64,000 nt of DNA from Mytilisepta virgata (Eukaryota > Mollusca > Bivalvia > Mytilida > Mytilidae). The translations under genes were made by a program, and so were the position numbers. Positions within the stretch are counted from its first letter, which is position 1; the number at the start of each line of letters is the position of its first letter. The DNA is taken from positions 13,968,001 through 14,032,000 of the forward strand of contig CM051508.1 in the NCBI GenBank assembly GCA_028015205.1, read 5' to 3'. Below are positions 45,547 to 55,104 of the stretch, piece by piece. The notes beneath the pieces are model-generated. The model was not told the DNA's origin. It made no database searches and was given only the letters and a program-made list of their open reading frames with translations.

Positions 45547-45586
<40 letters not shown>
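45547..45586. repeat. Poly-A run, ~40 bp
   Basis: Uninterrupted A. It may be a retroelement tail or slippage. Confidence 0.9.
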
Positions 45587-45588
<2 letters not shown>

Positions 45589-45606
45589 AAGAATGCACTG
45601 TATATA

Positions 45607-45754
45607 GATTCTGAGGTACGAATATGTGATGGAATTTCATGGGAGCTTATGCGAGCGTGTTAAAATCTGATATTTAATTATAAAGGGTGGAGAAATTCCG
45701 TAACTCACGAGTAAATTGAAGGAAATTGAAGGAGAATCTGTTTCTCCTACGCAG
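45607..45754 (-). mobile_element. MITE M1, palindromic half only
   Basis: TAGATTCTGAGGTACGAATA to GGAGAATCTGTTTCTCCTA. It has the M1 palindrome with a decayed left arm and lacks the second half. It is followed by CGCAGCTATGTTAAGGCAA, whose complement precedes the opposite half of M1 at 55,092-55,110. Confidence 0.6.
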
Positions 45755-45779
45755 CTATGTTAAGGCAATGTTTTTTATT

Positions 45780-46140
45780 TTTGGTCACGGGGAGATAACT
45801 CCTGCTAATGACATGAATATTCATGACCATTGCGTGCTACGTCATGGACGTCAATGCCGGCGTTGTTTCCGTCATAAAAGATATTTACGTTAAAATTTCG
45901 GTTAATTTTTCGTTGAGATTGATGCGAATGATATAACAACGTATATCCTTACGTTGTACATCGCAATGCGTGTCTATATTTGGAGAAAAAGGCTTTGATG
46001 TGGTAAAACTTGAGCCGTCCATCATCGTACGAAGGCGGGGTCTATTTTCCTTATATGGAAATCTTAATCTTTGAGAAGCTTGAAGAGTGGACATTTCACG
46101 TGTTATCAGCCGAGGAGAAGGAGCAACAATGATGCAGGCC
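45780..46140. promoter_or_regulatory. CpG-rich patch with CRE-like and E-box words
   Basis: The patch contains TACGTCATGGACGTCAATGC (45,838 on), 'gccggcgttg' and CACGTG (46,098-46,103). It stands out from the AT-rich surroundings. It could be the promoter of the + strand gene whose exons appear from 50.6 kb. Alternatively it may be an old element: GGGAGATAACTCCTG at 45,790 is a phrase typical of mussel repeats. Confidence 0.25.
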
Positions 46141-46410
46141 TTGTAATTGACCAGACACTGATTATGCTGATCTTAAATATTAAGGTAACGTATATCAGTA
46201 ACCTGACAACATTCATAACATGACCCACATGCATTTGTCCACAACACGAAGTGGTGTATCACCTGTTCACTGTTGACACTCACACTGTTGTTTGTCATTT
46301 TTCGTGAACCGTATTTAAAAAAAGAATATTTGTGTGAGAATAGTACAAAATCCAATATCAGAACATGATAAGTCATAAAATTATATGTTTTGTTTAAACA
46401 TAACATTTAC

Positions 46411-46443
46411 CCCCCCCCCCCCCCCCAAAAAAAAAAAAAAAAA
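46411..46443. repeat. Poly-C followed by poly-A
   Basis: About 16 C then about 17 A. Length is uncertain in any assembly. Confidence 0.85.
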
Positions 46444-46693
46444 CAAATCTCCCCAAACAAACTCTTGCTAAGTTTTTAGTTGTTAATAAAGCCTCTTTTT
46501 ATTGTCACCAGGGGATTGTAGTTTACTTTGAAAGCCAAATAATACATAGAATATAAGCGTTTTGTCCTGCTCTGATCTGACAATCGGCCCCAGGGTAAGG
46601 AATGGGGGATTTGTTTTTGTTTTTTTAGGTGGCTAGAGAAAATCTAAATGTTGGTGCTGGTGAAAAGTTTATTTATTTAGTTGGTGTTTTACG

Positions 46694-46787
46694 TAATCCC
46701 TTTTGGGATTCTGTGTTCAGAGCTATTTTTCTGACTGGCCGCCAAGTCAGAAAAATAGCTCCGGACACAGAACCCCAAAAGGGATTA
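46694..46787. mobile_element. Hairpin element, ~42 bp arms
   Basis: AATCCCTTTTGGGATTCTGT pairs with ACAGAACCCCAAAAGGGATT, and AGCTATTTTTCTGACT pairs with AGTCAGAAAAATAGCT. The loop is GGCCGCCA. The 73-codon frame across it (46,629-46,850) is explained by the hairpin. Confidence 0.75.
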
Positions 46788-47187
46788 GGGTTTTATGCTG
46801 TTTTCAGCACATTTTTGGCTATTTCGTGGCATCCAGTTGTTTTTTCGTAGAGGAAGATTAAGAAAATGACAAAAATATTATCAGGTTCTCAGCAGATAAA
46901 TATTTATAGTGACACCTTTAACCAGTGACTTAAAATTACAGTAATTTTTCTATAACTTAATTAAATAAAATACAGGGCAAATATATTGTTGTTAAGGTTA
47001 TTATTTTTTTCAGCAGCAACAAAACGTAGAGCTATGTATTTCTATGGAGAACAGGAAGCAGAAGTTTATATAAGGCCAATGCTCTGTATATCGGCCCTGT
47101 ACAAGTGCTAGCTTTCAAGAACTTCCTGTTATATTAAACGGTCCATTTATATATACTGTATTTCAGGTCATTGATTACCGTTATAAT

Positions 47188-47300
47188 GTAAAATACAGCG
47201 GCTCATCACAATATGAAGCCATTGGCTCGTTGGCTATGCTCACTTGCCAAATAAGGCTTCATATAATGACTGCCAGCTGATATTTTACAATATCAATCTG
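47188..47300. mobile_element. Hairpin element, imperfect
   Basis: 'gtaaaatacagc' pairs with 'gctgatattttac', and AATATGAAGCC pairs with GGCTTCATAT. The loop contains TTGGCTCGTTGGCTATGCTC, a GC-rich loop like those of other hairpins in the window. Confidence 0.6.
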
Positions 47301-47466
47301 CAATAAACCTGGTAACATTATACATATTTCTTCATATAGACTGCAAAAAAAATATTACAGTCAATCTTTAAATAATTTAGAGAGCTATAGTTTTTGGGGT
47401 TGATTTAATTGGATATTTAAAAAATAATATTTGATTGTCAGCATGATGCACAGCAACAAGATCTTT

Positions 47467-47794
47467 ATGCCCCGCCACAAATGTGGCTGGGGTATATAGA
47501 TTTACCCTTGTCCGTCAGTCCGTACGTTTAAATTCGGTTAAGTTTTGCGTTTAGCTCCATTTCTGAGAAACCTATAGTAATATATCAATGATATTTCACC
47601 ACTACAGCCATCCTGTATAGTACAAGGCAGTTCAGCAACACTGGGTCGCTATGACCTACATTTCATGCTTCAGTGACTTTGGTTTAATTTTACTACATTA
47701 GGGTCAATAAATCAGAATCTTATGGTAATATATCAATGACCTTTCACCGCTACATTCCTCTTATATAGTACAACGCTATTCAGCAATATTTGGG
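47467..47794 (+). repeat. Dispersed repeat R3, interrupted by a LINE fragment
   Basis: It begins GCCCCGCCACAAATGTGGCT, then 'ggggtatatagatttacccttgtccgtc'. This resembles a widespread molluscan repeat starting GCCCCGCC...GTCCGTC. Internally 'aatcagaatctta', 'tatcaatgacctttcaccgctaca' repeats the text of 47,560-47,610. The repeat appears to resume at 48,182 with 'attgacctacatttcatt'. Confidence 0.55.
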
Positions 47795-48181
47795 TAAGCA
47801 AGTAAGTAAGTAATGTCTTTATTTAAAGAGGTAACACAGTTAGCATTAAAAAGCTTATCTTCCCGAAGGCCCTCAAATAAAATATAAATTAATACAATGC
47901 ACAGAATAAATTAATCTAACATTGATCCTATTTCTACAAAGATCCACACCATGTAGACCATCAATATAAATATATACATATATATATAATCAATAAAATT
48001 ATATGCATTTAATTTAAACATTGAAGCAATAGAATATCTTGCCTTCAAATACTCTGACTTTAATTTAATAAATTTAGAAAGCTGCACGGAGCTTTAAGTA
48101 ATCTGTATAATTTCTTTTGAAGGTTTCTATATTTTTCTTTAACTTTAGGTCTGTTGGTAAAGAATTCCATAAAATAGTCAC
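47795..48181 (-). mobile_element. LINE 3' fragment inserted in repeat R3
   Basis: Read on the minus strand, a reverse transcriptase C-terminal fragment is followed by a 3' UTR and ends in (TTAC)n-like tail sequence (47,793-47,812 on the plus strand reads 'ggtaagcaagtaagtaagta'). Extreme 5' truncation and a short tandem tail are normal for CR1/jockey/L2-like LINEs. Confidence 0.65.
48074..48181 (-). pseudogene. LINE reverse transcriptase C-terminal peptide
   Basis: 35 codons plus TAA read VTILWNSLPTDLKL, then KKNIETFKRNYTDYLK. The motif 'WNSLP...L(x)FKxxLxxYL' is the characteristic C-terminal end of CR1/L2/jockey reverse transcriptases. The fragment is open to its natural stop but truncated at the insertion's 5' edge. 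Confidence 0.7.
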
Positions 48182-48259
48182 ATTGACCTACATTTCATTG
48201 TCGAATAATTTTGCTTAAGGTTTATGTTTAGGTCCATTTCCTCATATTTCTTACATTTG

Positions 48260-48987
48260 AATTTTTTTTTTTTTTTAAAAATGCTCATTCGAACATATAA
48301 TAAAAGAAATCAAGTTGATACTGCCATAGCTCCATATCGTAGAAATGTTGTCAATGATACTTTAACAAAACAATTTTGGTCTTTTAAAGTACAACACAGT
48401 TCTGTACCATATATTTGCTCCATTATAAACTTCATTTTTCACTTTTATAACTGGATATAAACCTATATTGTTTTTAGGGCGGGACGTGTCTTTTGGACAC
48501 ATTTTGTAGTTTTCTTAACTTTTGACAGAAAAATGAGTTTTTTTTATTGGTATCGGGTAAAGATTAAATTTTAATTACAAGTTGATGTTATATGGCAAAA
48601 AAAAGATTAAAAAGGACAGGAAAGTTACATTTACGCTTGTAAAAAAGTAATTCGATGTGAATAGTTAAATAAAATGGAATTGATACTTGGAACACTACAT
48701 CCAACCTTGAATCCATATCTAAGGGCCAATGCAAAAACCAACCAAGAGTATAAATTAAGTAATATGACTCTTGCCCCTTTGTTCTCCCACCTTGCCTTAA
48801 AAACATAAAGAATGATGATCACAAAAACTTTTACTTTACTAAAATTCTGACAAAAGTCATTATACCATTCTTGAATTAATTCTAAAATTGGCTGTTTTTT
48901 TTGTGCTTAAGTGTTGTAAAACTTTACACCTATAATACAGGGTCTTGCATAGGGAAACATGAGGAAATAAAAATATCATTTATTATG
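48260..48987. other. No supported gene
   Basis: A 72-codon and a 63-codon minus-strand frame (48,588-48,822) overlap in different frames. They include a hydrophobic stretch but no domain I recognise. A poly-T run at 48,262-48,275. Confidence 0.35.
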
Positions 48988-49363
48988 AAAACCGCCTTTG
49001 TGGTCTCCTGGTAGCGTGCTTGCCTCGAGTGCAGAAGGTCGCAGGTTCGATCCCCGGCCGGGTCAAACCAAAGACATTAAAATTGGTATTTGCTGCTTCT
49101 CCACCATGCACACGGCATATAGCCTACAATGTATAGGAGTAAGAGCAAAGGACTGGTAGTCAGTATAATGTGTCCGAGTGGGGTGATATGTCTTCCTGCG
49201 GATATTTACCTCGTGAGCTAGCACGTTAAAAATCTGGCTAGGCGTGTCGGTCTAGTACAAAGCAGGGATCATATTCATATCATATTAACATGTTCTCGTT
49301 CTGATATGCACCTGGTTGCCACTGGACGATAAATAATAATTCATCCATCCATCATTTATGATG
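48988..49363 (+). mobile_element. tRNA-derived SINE (family S1), copy 2
   Basis: A-box region TGGTCTCCTGGTAGCGTGC and B box GGTTCGATCC (49,044-49,053) precede CCGGCCGGGTCAAACCAAAG. The body includes GTGTCCGAGTGGGGTGATAT, CTCGTGAGCTAGCACGTTAA and 'gtacaaagcagggatcatattcatat'. It ends in (ATCC)n-like text (49,340-49,352). It has about 40 bp more than copy 1 after the head ('tgcttctccaccatgcacacgg'). Confidence 0.78.
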
Positions 49364-49369
49364 AACAAA

Positions 49370-50578
49370 ACATAACAATTTAACCTTCATGTAGTATTTT
49401 TATATAAGTTTGTTATAAACATCCTTCACTGAGAACTGCATGAAAATAACCATGTGCCTATATGTTCAATCTGATATTTTGAAAATAGGTGAAAATTTGA
49501 AATTTGAATAGGAATACATTGTACAAACATTCATTGCAGTTCTAAACTCAAAGAGTCATATAGCATCGACTTAGAAAAAAGTACTTCATTGATATATTAC
49601 ATACATATATTCCCTATTTGCAGATATTGGAGTGGTCTCCCGTATGCATGAGTTATCTTTCCTTACATAATGAGCAAAAATTTCTTTAACCTTTTCTGAA
49701 ATATTGAATAGGAGAAAGCCTTCATCAGTTACAAAAATTTTTGGAGAATAATGTGTATGGAACATATATATTCCTAAGAAAACAAATGACTATTTGTTCA
49801 TTTAATGTGCACACAACAGTTTTCAGTTTCCTAATGATGTCAGGAATTGATGGTGTCTGTTAATCAAGTTGGTAACTGACCAATTTGTTGTATCTTAAAC
49901 CCCTATATAAAAACAATATACAATGTATATCAAATAAAAGATTTTTTTTCAAACTTTTCCACCATGTGACATTTATTTCTGATAAATTTCCACTGTGACA
50001 TAAACGAGATAAAATACAGTCCCTCCCCCCTTACAAAATCCCAAATACATGTATTGGCTGATTCTAGACTAACAGATTTAGGTGCGAAATTTAAAGGTGT
50101 ATTATTATAGATATTTGAAAGGTTATATCAATCTGTTTTTAAAACATAGTTTCAAGGTAAATTTGCTGGCTTCCAATAGAGTAATCTCCCCTTAGTTAAT
50201 ATTAAATTATATGTTTTAAATTCACATTTCTGATCTTTTTATACAACTAAAATAAAGTTTAAGTATAAAGTAAGATAATAAATCATAAAAATTCACTGTG
50301 CAATGATTAGCAAATTAGGCAATTTGCTTCCAGTTTTTTATTATTTTGGGGAAAAGTCTATAGAATTTTATTCAAAACTGTTGTTTGCATCATGTGAAAG
50401 ATGCCTCCAATAAGAACGTGGGAGACAACTCACATCTATCATGTCAATAAAAAGCACAATAAAAACAAGTAATTTGACCTAAATTAAGAATTGTTTTGAA
50501 AAAAATGTGTTTGTTGTTACACAATCTTACACTTATTACCCATTTATTTAACATGTACCTTGTATTCTTATTTTACAG
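49370..50578. other. No feature seen; probable intron or intergenic
   Basis: AT-rich. The first exon identified downstream needs a partner with one leftover base, which I could not locate here. Confidence 0.4.
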
Positions 50579-50654
50579 CCTCAAGCTTTGTCATGTGTAA
50601 CCCTGAACAGGAAAAGGTTTATAACCCGAGAAATGTGATACAACAAAATGCAAG
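50579..50654 (+). CDS. Candidate gene, exon 1 of those seen
   Basis: Acceptor TTATTTTACAG and donor CAAG|GTAACA. Only one frame is open: two bases, 24 codons, two bases. It includes MCNPEQEKVYNPRNV. The leftover AG joins the T of the next exon to give serine. Confidence 0.45.
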
Positions 50655-50960
50655 GTAACATTATTTCTGGTATTTGGTATAATACTGCTTGATTTTGGTC
50701 ACTGACCTACATTTAACGAATGAGTGACTGATAAAATTTTACATTAAAGTTCTTTGTAACTAAATGTAAATAATTTAGCTTACAGGTAAATATGTAAGCA
50801 ATATCACTTCGGATTTGTTAAACCTGTGCATAGTTGTTTCGGACTGAACGTAACTTTGATGGCCTGAAAATAATTCTCAAGCTTATCTTCCACTTTTCAA
50901 TGTGTAAATGAAACTGATGTGCACGTTATCTGGGACTCTGTGTTGTATTTTTGTTCACAG

Positions 50961-51077
50961 TGCTTATGAAGTCATGTTTTCCCTGTATTATTATCTTTGT
51001 AAAAAGGGGCTAGAAATGTGCCATTTTCATGACTTCCCAATTAATAAAAAAAAATTATCATTGCTGAATAAAAAAAG
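50961..51077 (+). CDS. Candidate gene, exon 2
   Basis: Acceptor TTTTGTTCACAG and donor AAAAAG|GTATTC. One base, 38 codons, two bases. It includes AYEVMFSLYYYLCKKGLEMC and is lysine-rich towards its 3' end. Phase agrees with exon 1. Confidence 0.45.
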
Positions 51078-51359
51078 GTATTCTTTTAGGCCAGGCAAAA
51101 TTTATTTTTGGTGAATAGTTTCAGTCTCAAAGAATTCTGTAAATGTAAAACAAATTCATTTCATTACAAAGTTAGAGAAAAGGTTTGTTTCACTGGAAAT
51201 TATTGAGTTTGTTTCATTCCTGATTCCATAAAATAAGCTATTTAAAAACATGGGGGAAGAAAGTTGCATGATATTATAACAGTTTCTAATAGAAAGTCAG
51301 ACAATTTAAAACAACATTAATAATTTCCACAAAACAAAACAGGAAATTTATTTAATTTT

Positions 51360-51660
51360 CGTGCACCCGTCTTTAAAGACAGGACATATTATGGTATACC
51401 GTTGATTCCGTCTGTCGTCCACACTTCGGACAACAACTCAAAAACGCTTTCACCAATTTTCAAAACTAGTTGACTTATTTAAATCTATTGACGTAAGCTC
51501 CCTTTTGTTTTTTTTTTTTTTCATCAATTCTGATATGACATGGATCTTTATTCGTTGAAAAATTGTCGAAAACTGTCAATTTTTCACACTTTGGACGGTT
51601 ATGGAATTTTATTCATTCAAATTTCAGTGTTATGGAACTTTGTTCATTAAAAAAGGGGGG
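51360..51660 (+). repeat. Dispersed repeat R4 within a putative intron
   Basis: 'cgtgcacccgtctttaaagacaggacatattatggtata' followed by CGTCTGTCGTCCACACTTCG and 'gacaacaactcaaaaacgctttcaccaattttcaaaact'. The layout (motif, 'tattatggtata', 'ccgtctgtcgtcc') is typical of a widespread molluscan repeat class. There is no coding content. Confidence 0.45.
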
Positions 51661-51788
51661 ATTTTTCACATGTCATGCTGTATCTTAAGAACGCATTGTC
51701 ATATTTACTTCAAACTTTAAACAGTTGTTTGTTGTGATAGTCTAAAGGTCTTTATACTTTTTGGTGAAGTTACAATTTTCTGTTCCAG

Positions 51789-51883
51789 AGTGGGATGGGA
51801 CCTACCTGGTATTCATAAAAAATAAGCAACAAAATCAAAGAGTCTATATGTTAACCGGTGAAATTTTATTTCCTGGACGACAG
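51789..51883 (+). CDS. Candidate gene, exon 3
   Basis: Acceptor TTCTGTTCCAG and donor GACAG|GTGTAT. Two bases then 31 codons, ending in phase 0. It includes WDGTYLVFIKNKQQNQRVYM and ends with LFPGRQ. The start phase does not match the end of exon 2. Without the donor the frame would run on to a stop at 51,952. Confidence 0.4.
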
Positions 51884-52230
51884 GTGTATCATGCCCTCAT
51901 GTTGCAGCAGTTTATTTATTTCTGCCTGGAAAAAAATTGCCCCCGAAGGTGAAAACAGACCTGATCATGTTAGGAGACACCAACAATCATTCTGTAAATT
52001 GTCAGAAAATATACATTTATTTTTAATTGCCAAATATGTTATAAACTTCTACCTGTTTCTGACGCTCATATACTAATAAATTATATATATTTCCCAACAA
52101 TTTACTTGTACTTGAACAAAAATGTTTTACTTTGTCAGTTACTGATAAAAAAGTATATTCTAATTTGTACAGTCACAAGGATTTAATGTAGATGTATACT
52201 TAATATAAAATTTTCCGTTTTTATTAATAG

Positions 52231-52312
52231 GATGGTGATAGGTTACAGCCAAAGAGCCTGTTGAAAATTGAACATATTAAATGTAAAATTGTCAGTTGTG
52301 GAGTTGGACAAA
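52231..52312 (+). CDS. Candidate gene, exon 4
   Basis: Acceptor TTTTTATTAATAG. It is open from its first base, matching exon 3: DGDRLQPKSLLKIEHIKCKI. Either it ends at a weak donor after CAAA (52,312), which keeps phase with exon 5, or it runs to the TGA at 52,315-52,317 and would be an alternative last exon. Confidence 0.35.
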
Positions 52313-53085
52313 GTTGAGCTGAAGAAAACTGAGTGTATTATACATTGTACGGCAGTACATGTAGCAGTTTGAACAAGAGATTGAATTTTAATTTGACTAG
52401 ATGAATTGAAAATTGAAATACACAATGACATTTCTGGAGTAATCCTGAAAAATTTTGATTTAAAAAGAAGTTTCTGAAATGTTCATCACACCATGAAAAA
52501 AAACCAATGGATTTATTTGAATTACGGAAAAAGATTAATCAGTTTTGGATAAATATATAACGCTAACTGAATGAAAGTTTCTATATTTAGTTTGAAAAAT
52601 GTTCATTGAAATAGTTGTTTTTAATTCAGAATACAAAAAATCAGTAGATTTAATTTATATCTTTATTTTGTTTATATGTTTTGATGTTCTTTATCTAAAA
52701 TCTAAAAGTAATTTTTGTCCTTTGTAAATTTATACAAGATACTTTTGGGGGAAGATAACTTATGCATATGGGAGACAACTTCAAATACAAGTAGGGAATG
52801 TGACATCTGGTTAACAAATGTAAAATGATAATAAATATAAACATTTATTTTAGCAGTTTATTAGAAAATTTTTGTATTTTGAAAAAGGATTGTTAACATT
52901 TTTTTGTATTGAGTATTGACATACTGTGTGATATTTATTATTAATAGATTTATTAAAATCATGTGTCTTGAGTAATTTTTCAAGTTTTATTTTTAAAGAT
53001 GAAGTGGCAAGAATTTGTATGAAATTTCTTGCTCTGTAGTAAGTGAACTTGATATCTCTGCTTGAGGCTTTGATAAAACATACAA

Positions 53086-53283
53086 GTAAAGTCAAGAAAT
53101 ACCAAAGGGATATTCGAAGGAGGGGAAAATCGAAACAACTGACAAACTCCGGAGAACAACGAAGACAAGACCAAAACAATACATCACTACAACTAAAAAC
53201 TAATAACATGAACAACATGGACCCCACCAAAAAACTCAGGTGCTCCGGAAGAGTAAGCAGTCTGTTGACAAGAACCAACAATT
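53086..53283 (-). repeat. Dispersed repeat R1, minus strand, in a putative intron
   Basis: GTAAAGTCAAGAAATACCAA (the 3' end of R1 reversed), then 'ggatattcgaaggagggg', AACGAAGACAAGACCAAAAC, 'catggaccccaccaaaaa' and 'gtgctccggaagagtaag'. The 148-codon minus-strand frame at 52,850-53,296 is the translation of this repeat plus flank. Confidence 0.7.
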
Positions 53284-53298
53284 GTGCAAGTATCAATG

Positions 53299-53316
53299 GG
53301 GGGGGGGGGGGGGGGC
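53299..53316. repeat. Poly-G run
   Basis: About 18 G. It is a simple repeat and a possible G-quadruplex former. Confidence 0.85.
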
Positions 53317-53642
53317 TTTTTATGACCGAGGGGTGCGTCAGTGAACTGGAAACCCCTATCCGAAATTATCCATATATCAAATTTGTGACCCGAAAATATC
53401 CAGGAAAGCTAAAATTACATATCCGAAATTATCCAAAAATAATAAAAGCCATGATGAGACATATTTAAAGGCAACCTGAATTTTCCTTTGTGCTTTATAA
53501 AAATCTGCAGAAAATCCTGACCAAAAATCTCCACCAGTTTTGTAAAATCTTGACCGGAATTTGCAGCACGTCCTTTATCTAGTACCATTGATTTACAGAG
53601 TTACACACACACACACAACCCCCCTCCCCCTTCCTCTCTCAG

Positions 53643-53672
53643 CATTGGGGATGATAAAAGGTCATGTTGATG
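53643..53672 (+). CDS. Candidate gene, exon 5 (30 bp micro-exon)
   Basis: A pyrimidine-rich tract and acceptor CCTTCCTCTCTCAG are followed by 30 bases and an ideal donor GATG|GTAAGT. Two bases, nine codons (LGMIKGHVD), one base. The leftover G joins TT of exon 6 to give valine. It is short, but both splice sites are strong. Confidence 0.45.
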
Positions 53673-53746
53673 GTAAGTGGTGCAGAATCTGCATGAATTG
53701 GCCCCTGCCATGATCATGCAGGGATCATATAGTACTATATATACAG

Positions 53747-53861
53747 TTCCTGGATCATGTATTCCTGTAAAACCCTTGTATTATGTACACATTGACCCAG
53801 AACAGTTAATATGGCTCATACATTTAAAGGTAGAAGTTACATCTATTCCTAAGCAAAGAAG
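53747..53861 (+). CDS. Candidate gene, exon 6
   Basis: Acceptor TATATATACAG and donor AGAAG|GTAATT. Two bases, 37 codons, two bases, open in one frame only. It includes PGSCIPVKPLYYVHIDPEQL and ends VTSIPKQR. Phases match exons 5 and 7. It is the most protein-like of the set. Confidence 0.5.
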
Positions 53862-54316
53862 GTAATTTTTCTCACAAGTAGTGATTAATTACCGGTAGTC
53901 CACCATTTTAAAGCATGGAAAACTTTTGCATCCAGACTGGTTTCAGAAGCTATATGCAGTGAAATTTGGCAGTCTCTGCAGTAAAAAAATAATCTCTGAA
54001 CTTTAAAATTTTAATTCCTTGCCAAATTTAGGGAGATTTCAATACATGAAAGCAAATATTTTATTCGAAAATGAAAATAAAAATTTATTTGTAACATTTT
54101 AGCATATGGTCCTACAGGATTGGTATAAATACACAAACGTGGGGTTTTGTAACATTTTGTTGGAGCCAAAATATTAAATCTGATCATTCTGAAACCTGGT
54201 GGTTTGTAATCCTGTGAAAAAATCTACTATACTGGTATGATATGTGAAATACTGAATGTATAATTTATCCAGATCTCATTGTGCATCCCCCCTACTTTTC
54301 TTGTGTTGTGTTTCAG

Positions 54317-54341
54317 TAAACCTAAACTGAATGTAAATTGA
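54317..54341 (+). CDS. Candidate gene, last exon with stop
   Basis: Acceptor TTGTGTTGTGTTTCAG then T AAA CCT AAA CTG and onward to TGA at 54,339-54,341. The leftover AG of exon 6 plus T gives serine, then KPKLNVN and stop. No canonical AATAAA lies close downstream; AT-rich sequence follows. Confidence 0.4.
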
Positions 54342-54662
54342 TTTTTCCCAGAAAACCAAATAGAGTATTAATGTTTATTTATTTAATATGGTAACAATAC
54401 AATATTAAAAATATGTTCATAATATTTGCGCTTCCAAAGTTTATATAACTGGTTGCCGACTACAAGATGGAAACAGTAATTCCGGATATCTTTTTGGTCA
54501 TCGGTCCGCTCTTAGAAATCCATCGTCCTCGTTGCGCTTTAAATCCGGAGCGAAATGAGAGTAGAGTTGTTGAATAAAATAAAATCGAAAAGTGCATGGG
54601 CATACGCTGAACAGACATTATAGACATGAATATGTGTGAAATCTGCTATATCTGCGGTAATA

Positions 54663-54811
54663 GAAAAGTGCTGCTACTTTTTCTGGTTTGTATTCGTTTT
54701 TGAGAAAACTGCATTTAAAGATGAAAAATCGTGCTTTTTTGACGCATTCGAGTACTTCATGTCAAATTTTGTAAAAAATACACAAATCCAGACAAAGTAG
54801 CAGCACTTTTC
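54663..54811. mobile_element. MITE with 36 bp TIRs, 149 bp
   Basis: GAAAAGTGCTGCTACTTTTT followed by 'ctggtttgta' pairs with 'tacacaaatccag' and ACAAAGTAGCAGCACTTTTC, with three or four mismatches. The middle is non-coding. A target duplication is not clear. Confidence 0.75.
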
Positions 54812-54839
54812 AGAAAGGCGGGGTCCTATAGAATATATC

Positions 54840-55030
54840 GTATATATTCTTGTTAATAGCTGACACCCCTACGCCCTTGCACATTTGCGAAATGTATGTA
54901 CACCCGGTCCGTTGTTGGTAATTCGCTGTAGTATGCAAATGAGCAATCACGTGACTGAAATAATTACCTGTTAGGTACCTCTTGTCATTGTCATTAACAT
55001 AGTGGTTAACGATAACGCTCATATGCTAAA
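54840..55030. promoter_or_regulatory. Promoter-like patch: octamer and E-box
   Basis: The exact octamer ATGCAAAT (54,933-54,940) lies 8 bp from an exact CACGTG (54,948-54,953), in a GC-richer stretch with 'cacccctacgcccttgcac'. Such paired words are frequent in animal promoters and enhancers. The candidate gene ends only 500 bp upstream, so this could serve another gene. I see no adjoining first exon. Confidence 0.3.
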
Positions 55031-55104
55031 TATGAAGAGTATTCCTTATTTAAGTGGAATAGACCCAATATTATGAAATAAAAAAAAACATATGCCTTAA
55101 CATC

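Larger units (their letters stand above)
50579..54341 (+). other. Candidate multi-exon gene, 3' part, unknown protein
   Basis: Seven short open segments, each between an AG acceptor and a GT donor, lie in order on the plus strand: 50,579-50,654, 50,961-51,077, 51,789-51,883, 52,231-52,312, 53,643-53,672, 53,747-53,861 and 54,317-54,341 (stop). Reading phases match between exons 1-2, 3-4, 5-6 and 6-7. They match between 4-5 if a weak donor (CAAA|GTTGAG) is used. Between exons 2 and 3 the phase does not match, so at least one exon is missing or mis-drawn. The 5' end is not found. The peptide is mixed hydrophobic and charged with no motif I can name. An RNA-seq alignment would decide. Confidence 0.45.

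Noticed and set aside
46629..46850. 73-codon frame starting after a good acceptor (TTTTTTTAG|GTGGC).
   Set aside because: Most of it spans a hairpin element with exact arms. The acceptor is suggestive, but I could not link it in phase to other exons.
49000..49075. A tRNA gene, because A and B boxes are well formed.
   Set aside because: The ends do not pair into an acceptor stem, and the sequence continues into a conserved body shared with 23.6 kb, so it is a SINE head.
52850..53296. 148-codon minus-strand frame, the longest in the window.
   Set aside because: It is made of an R1 copy read on the minus strand plus AT-rich flank; the reading is a by-product.
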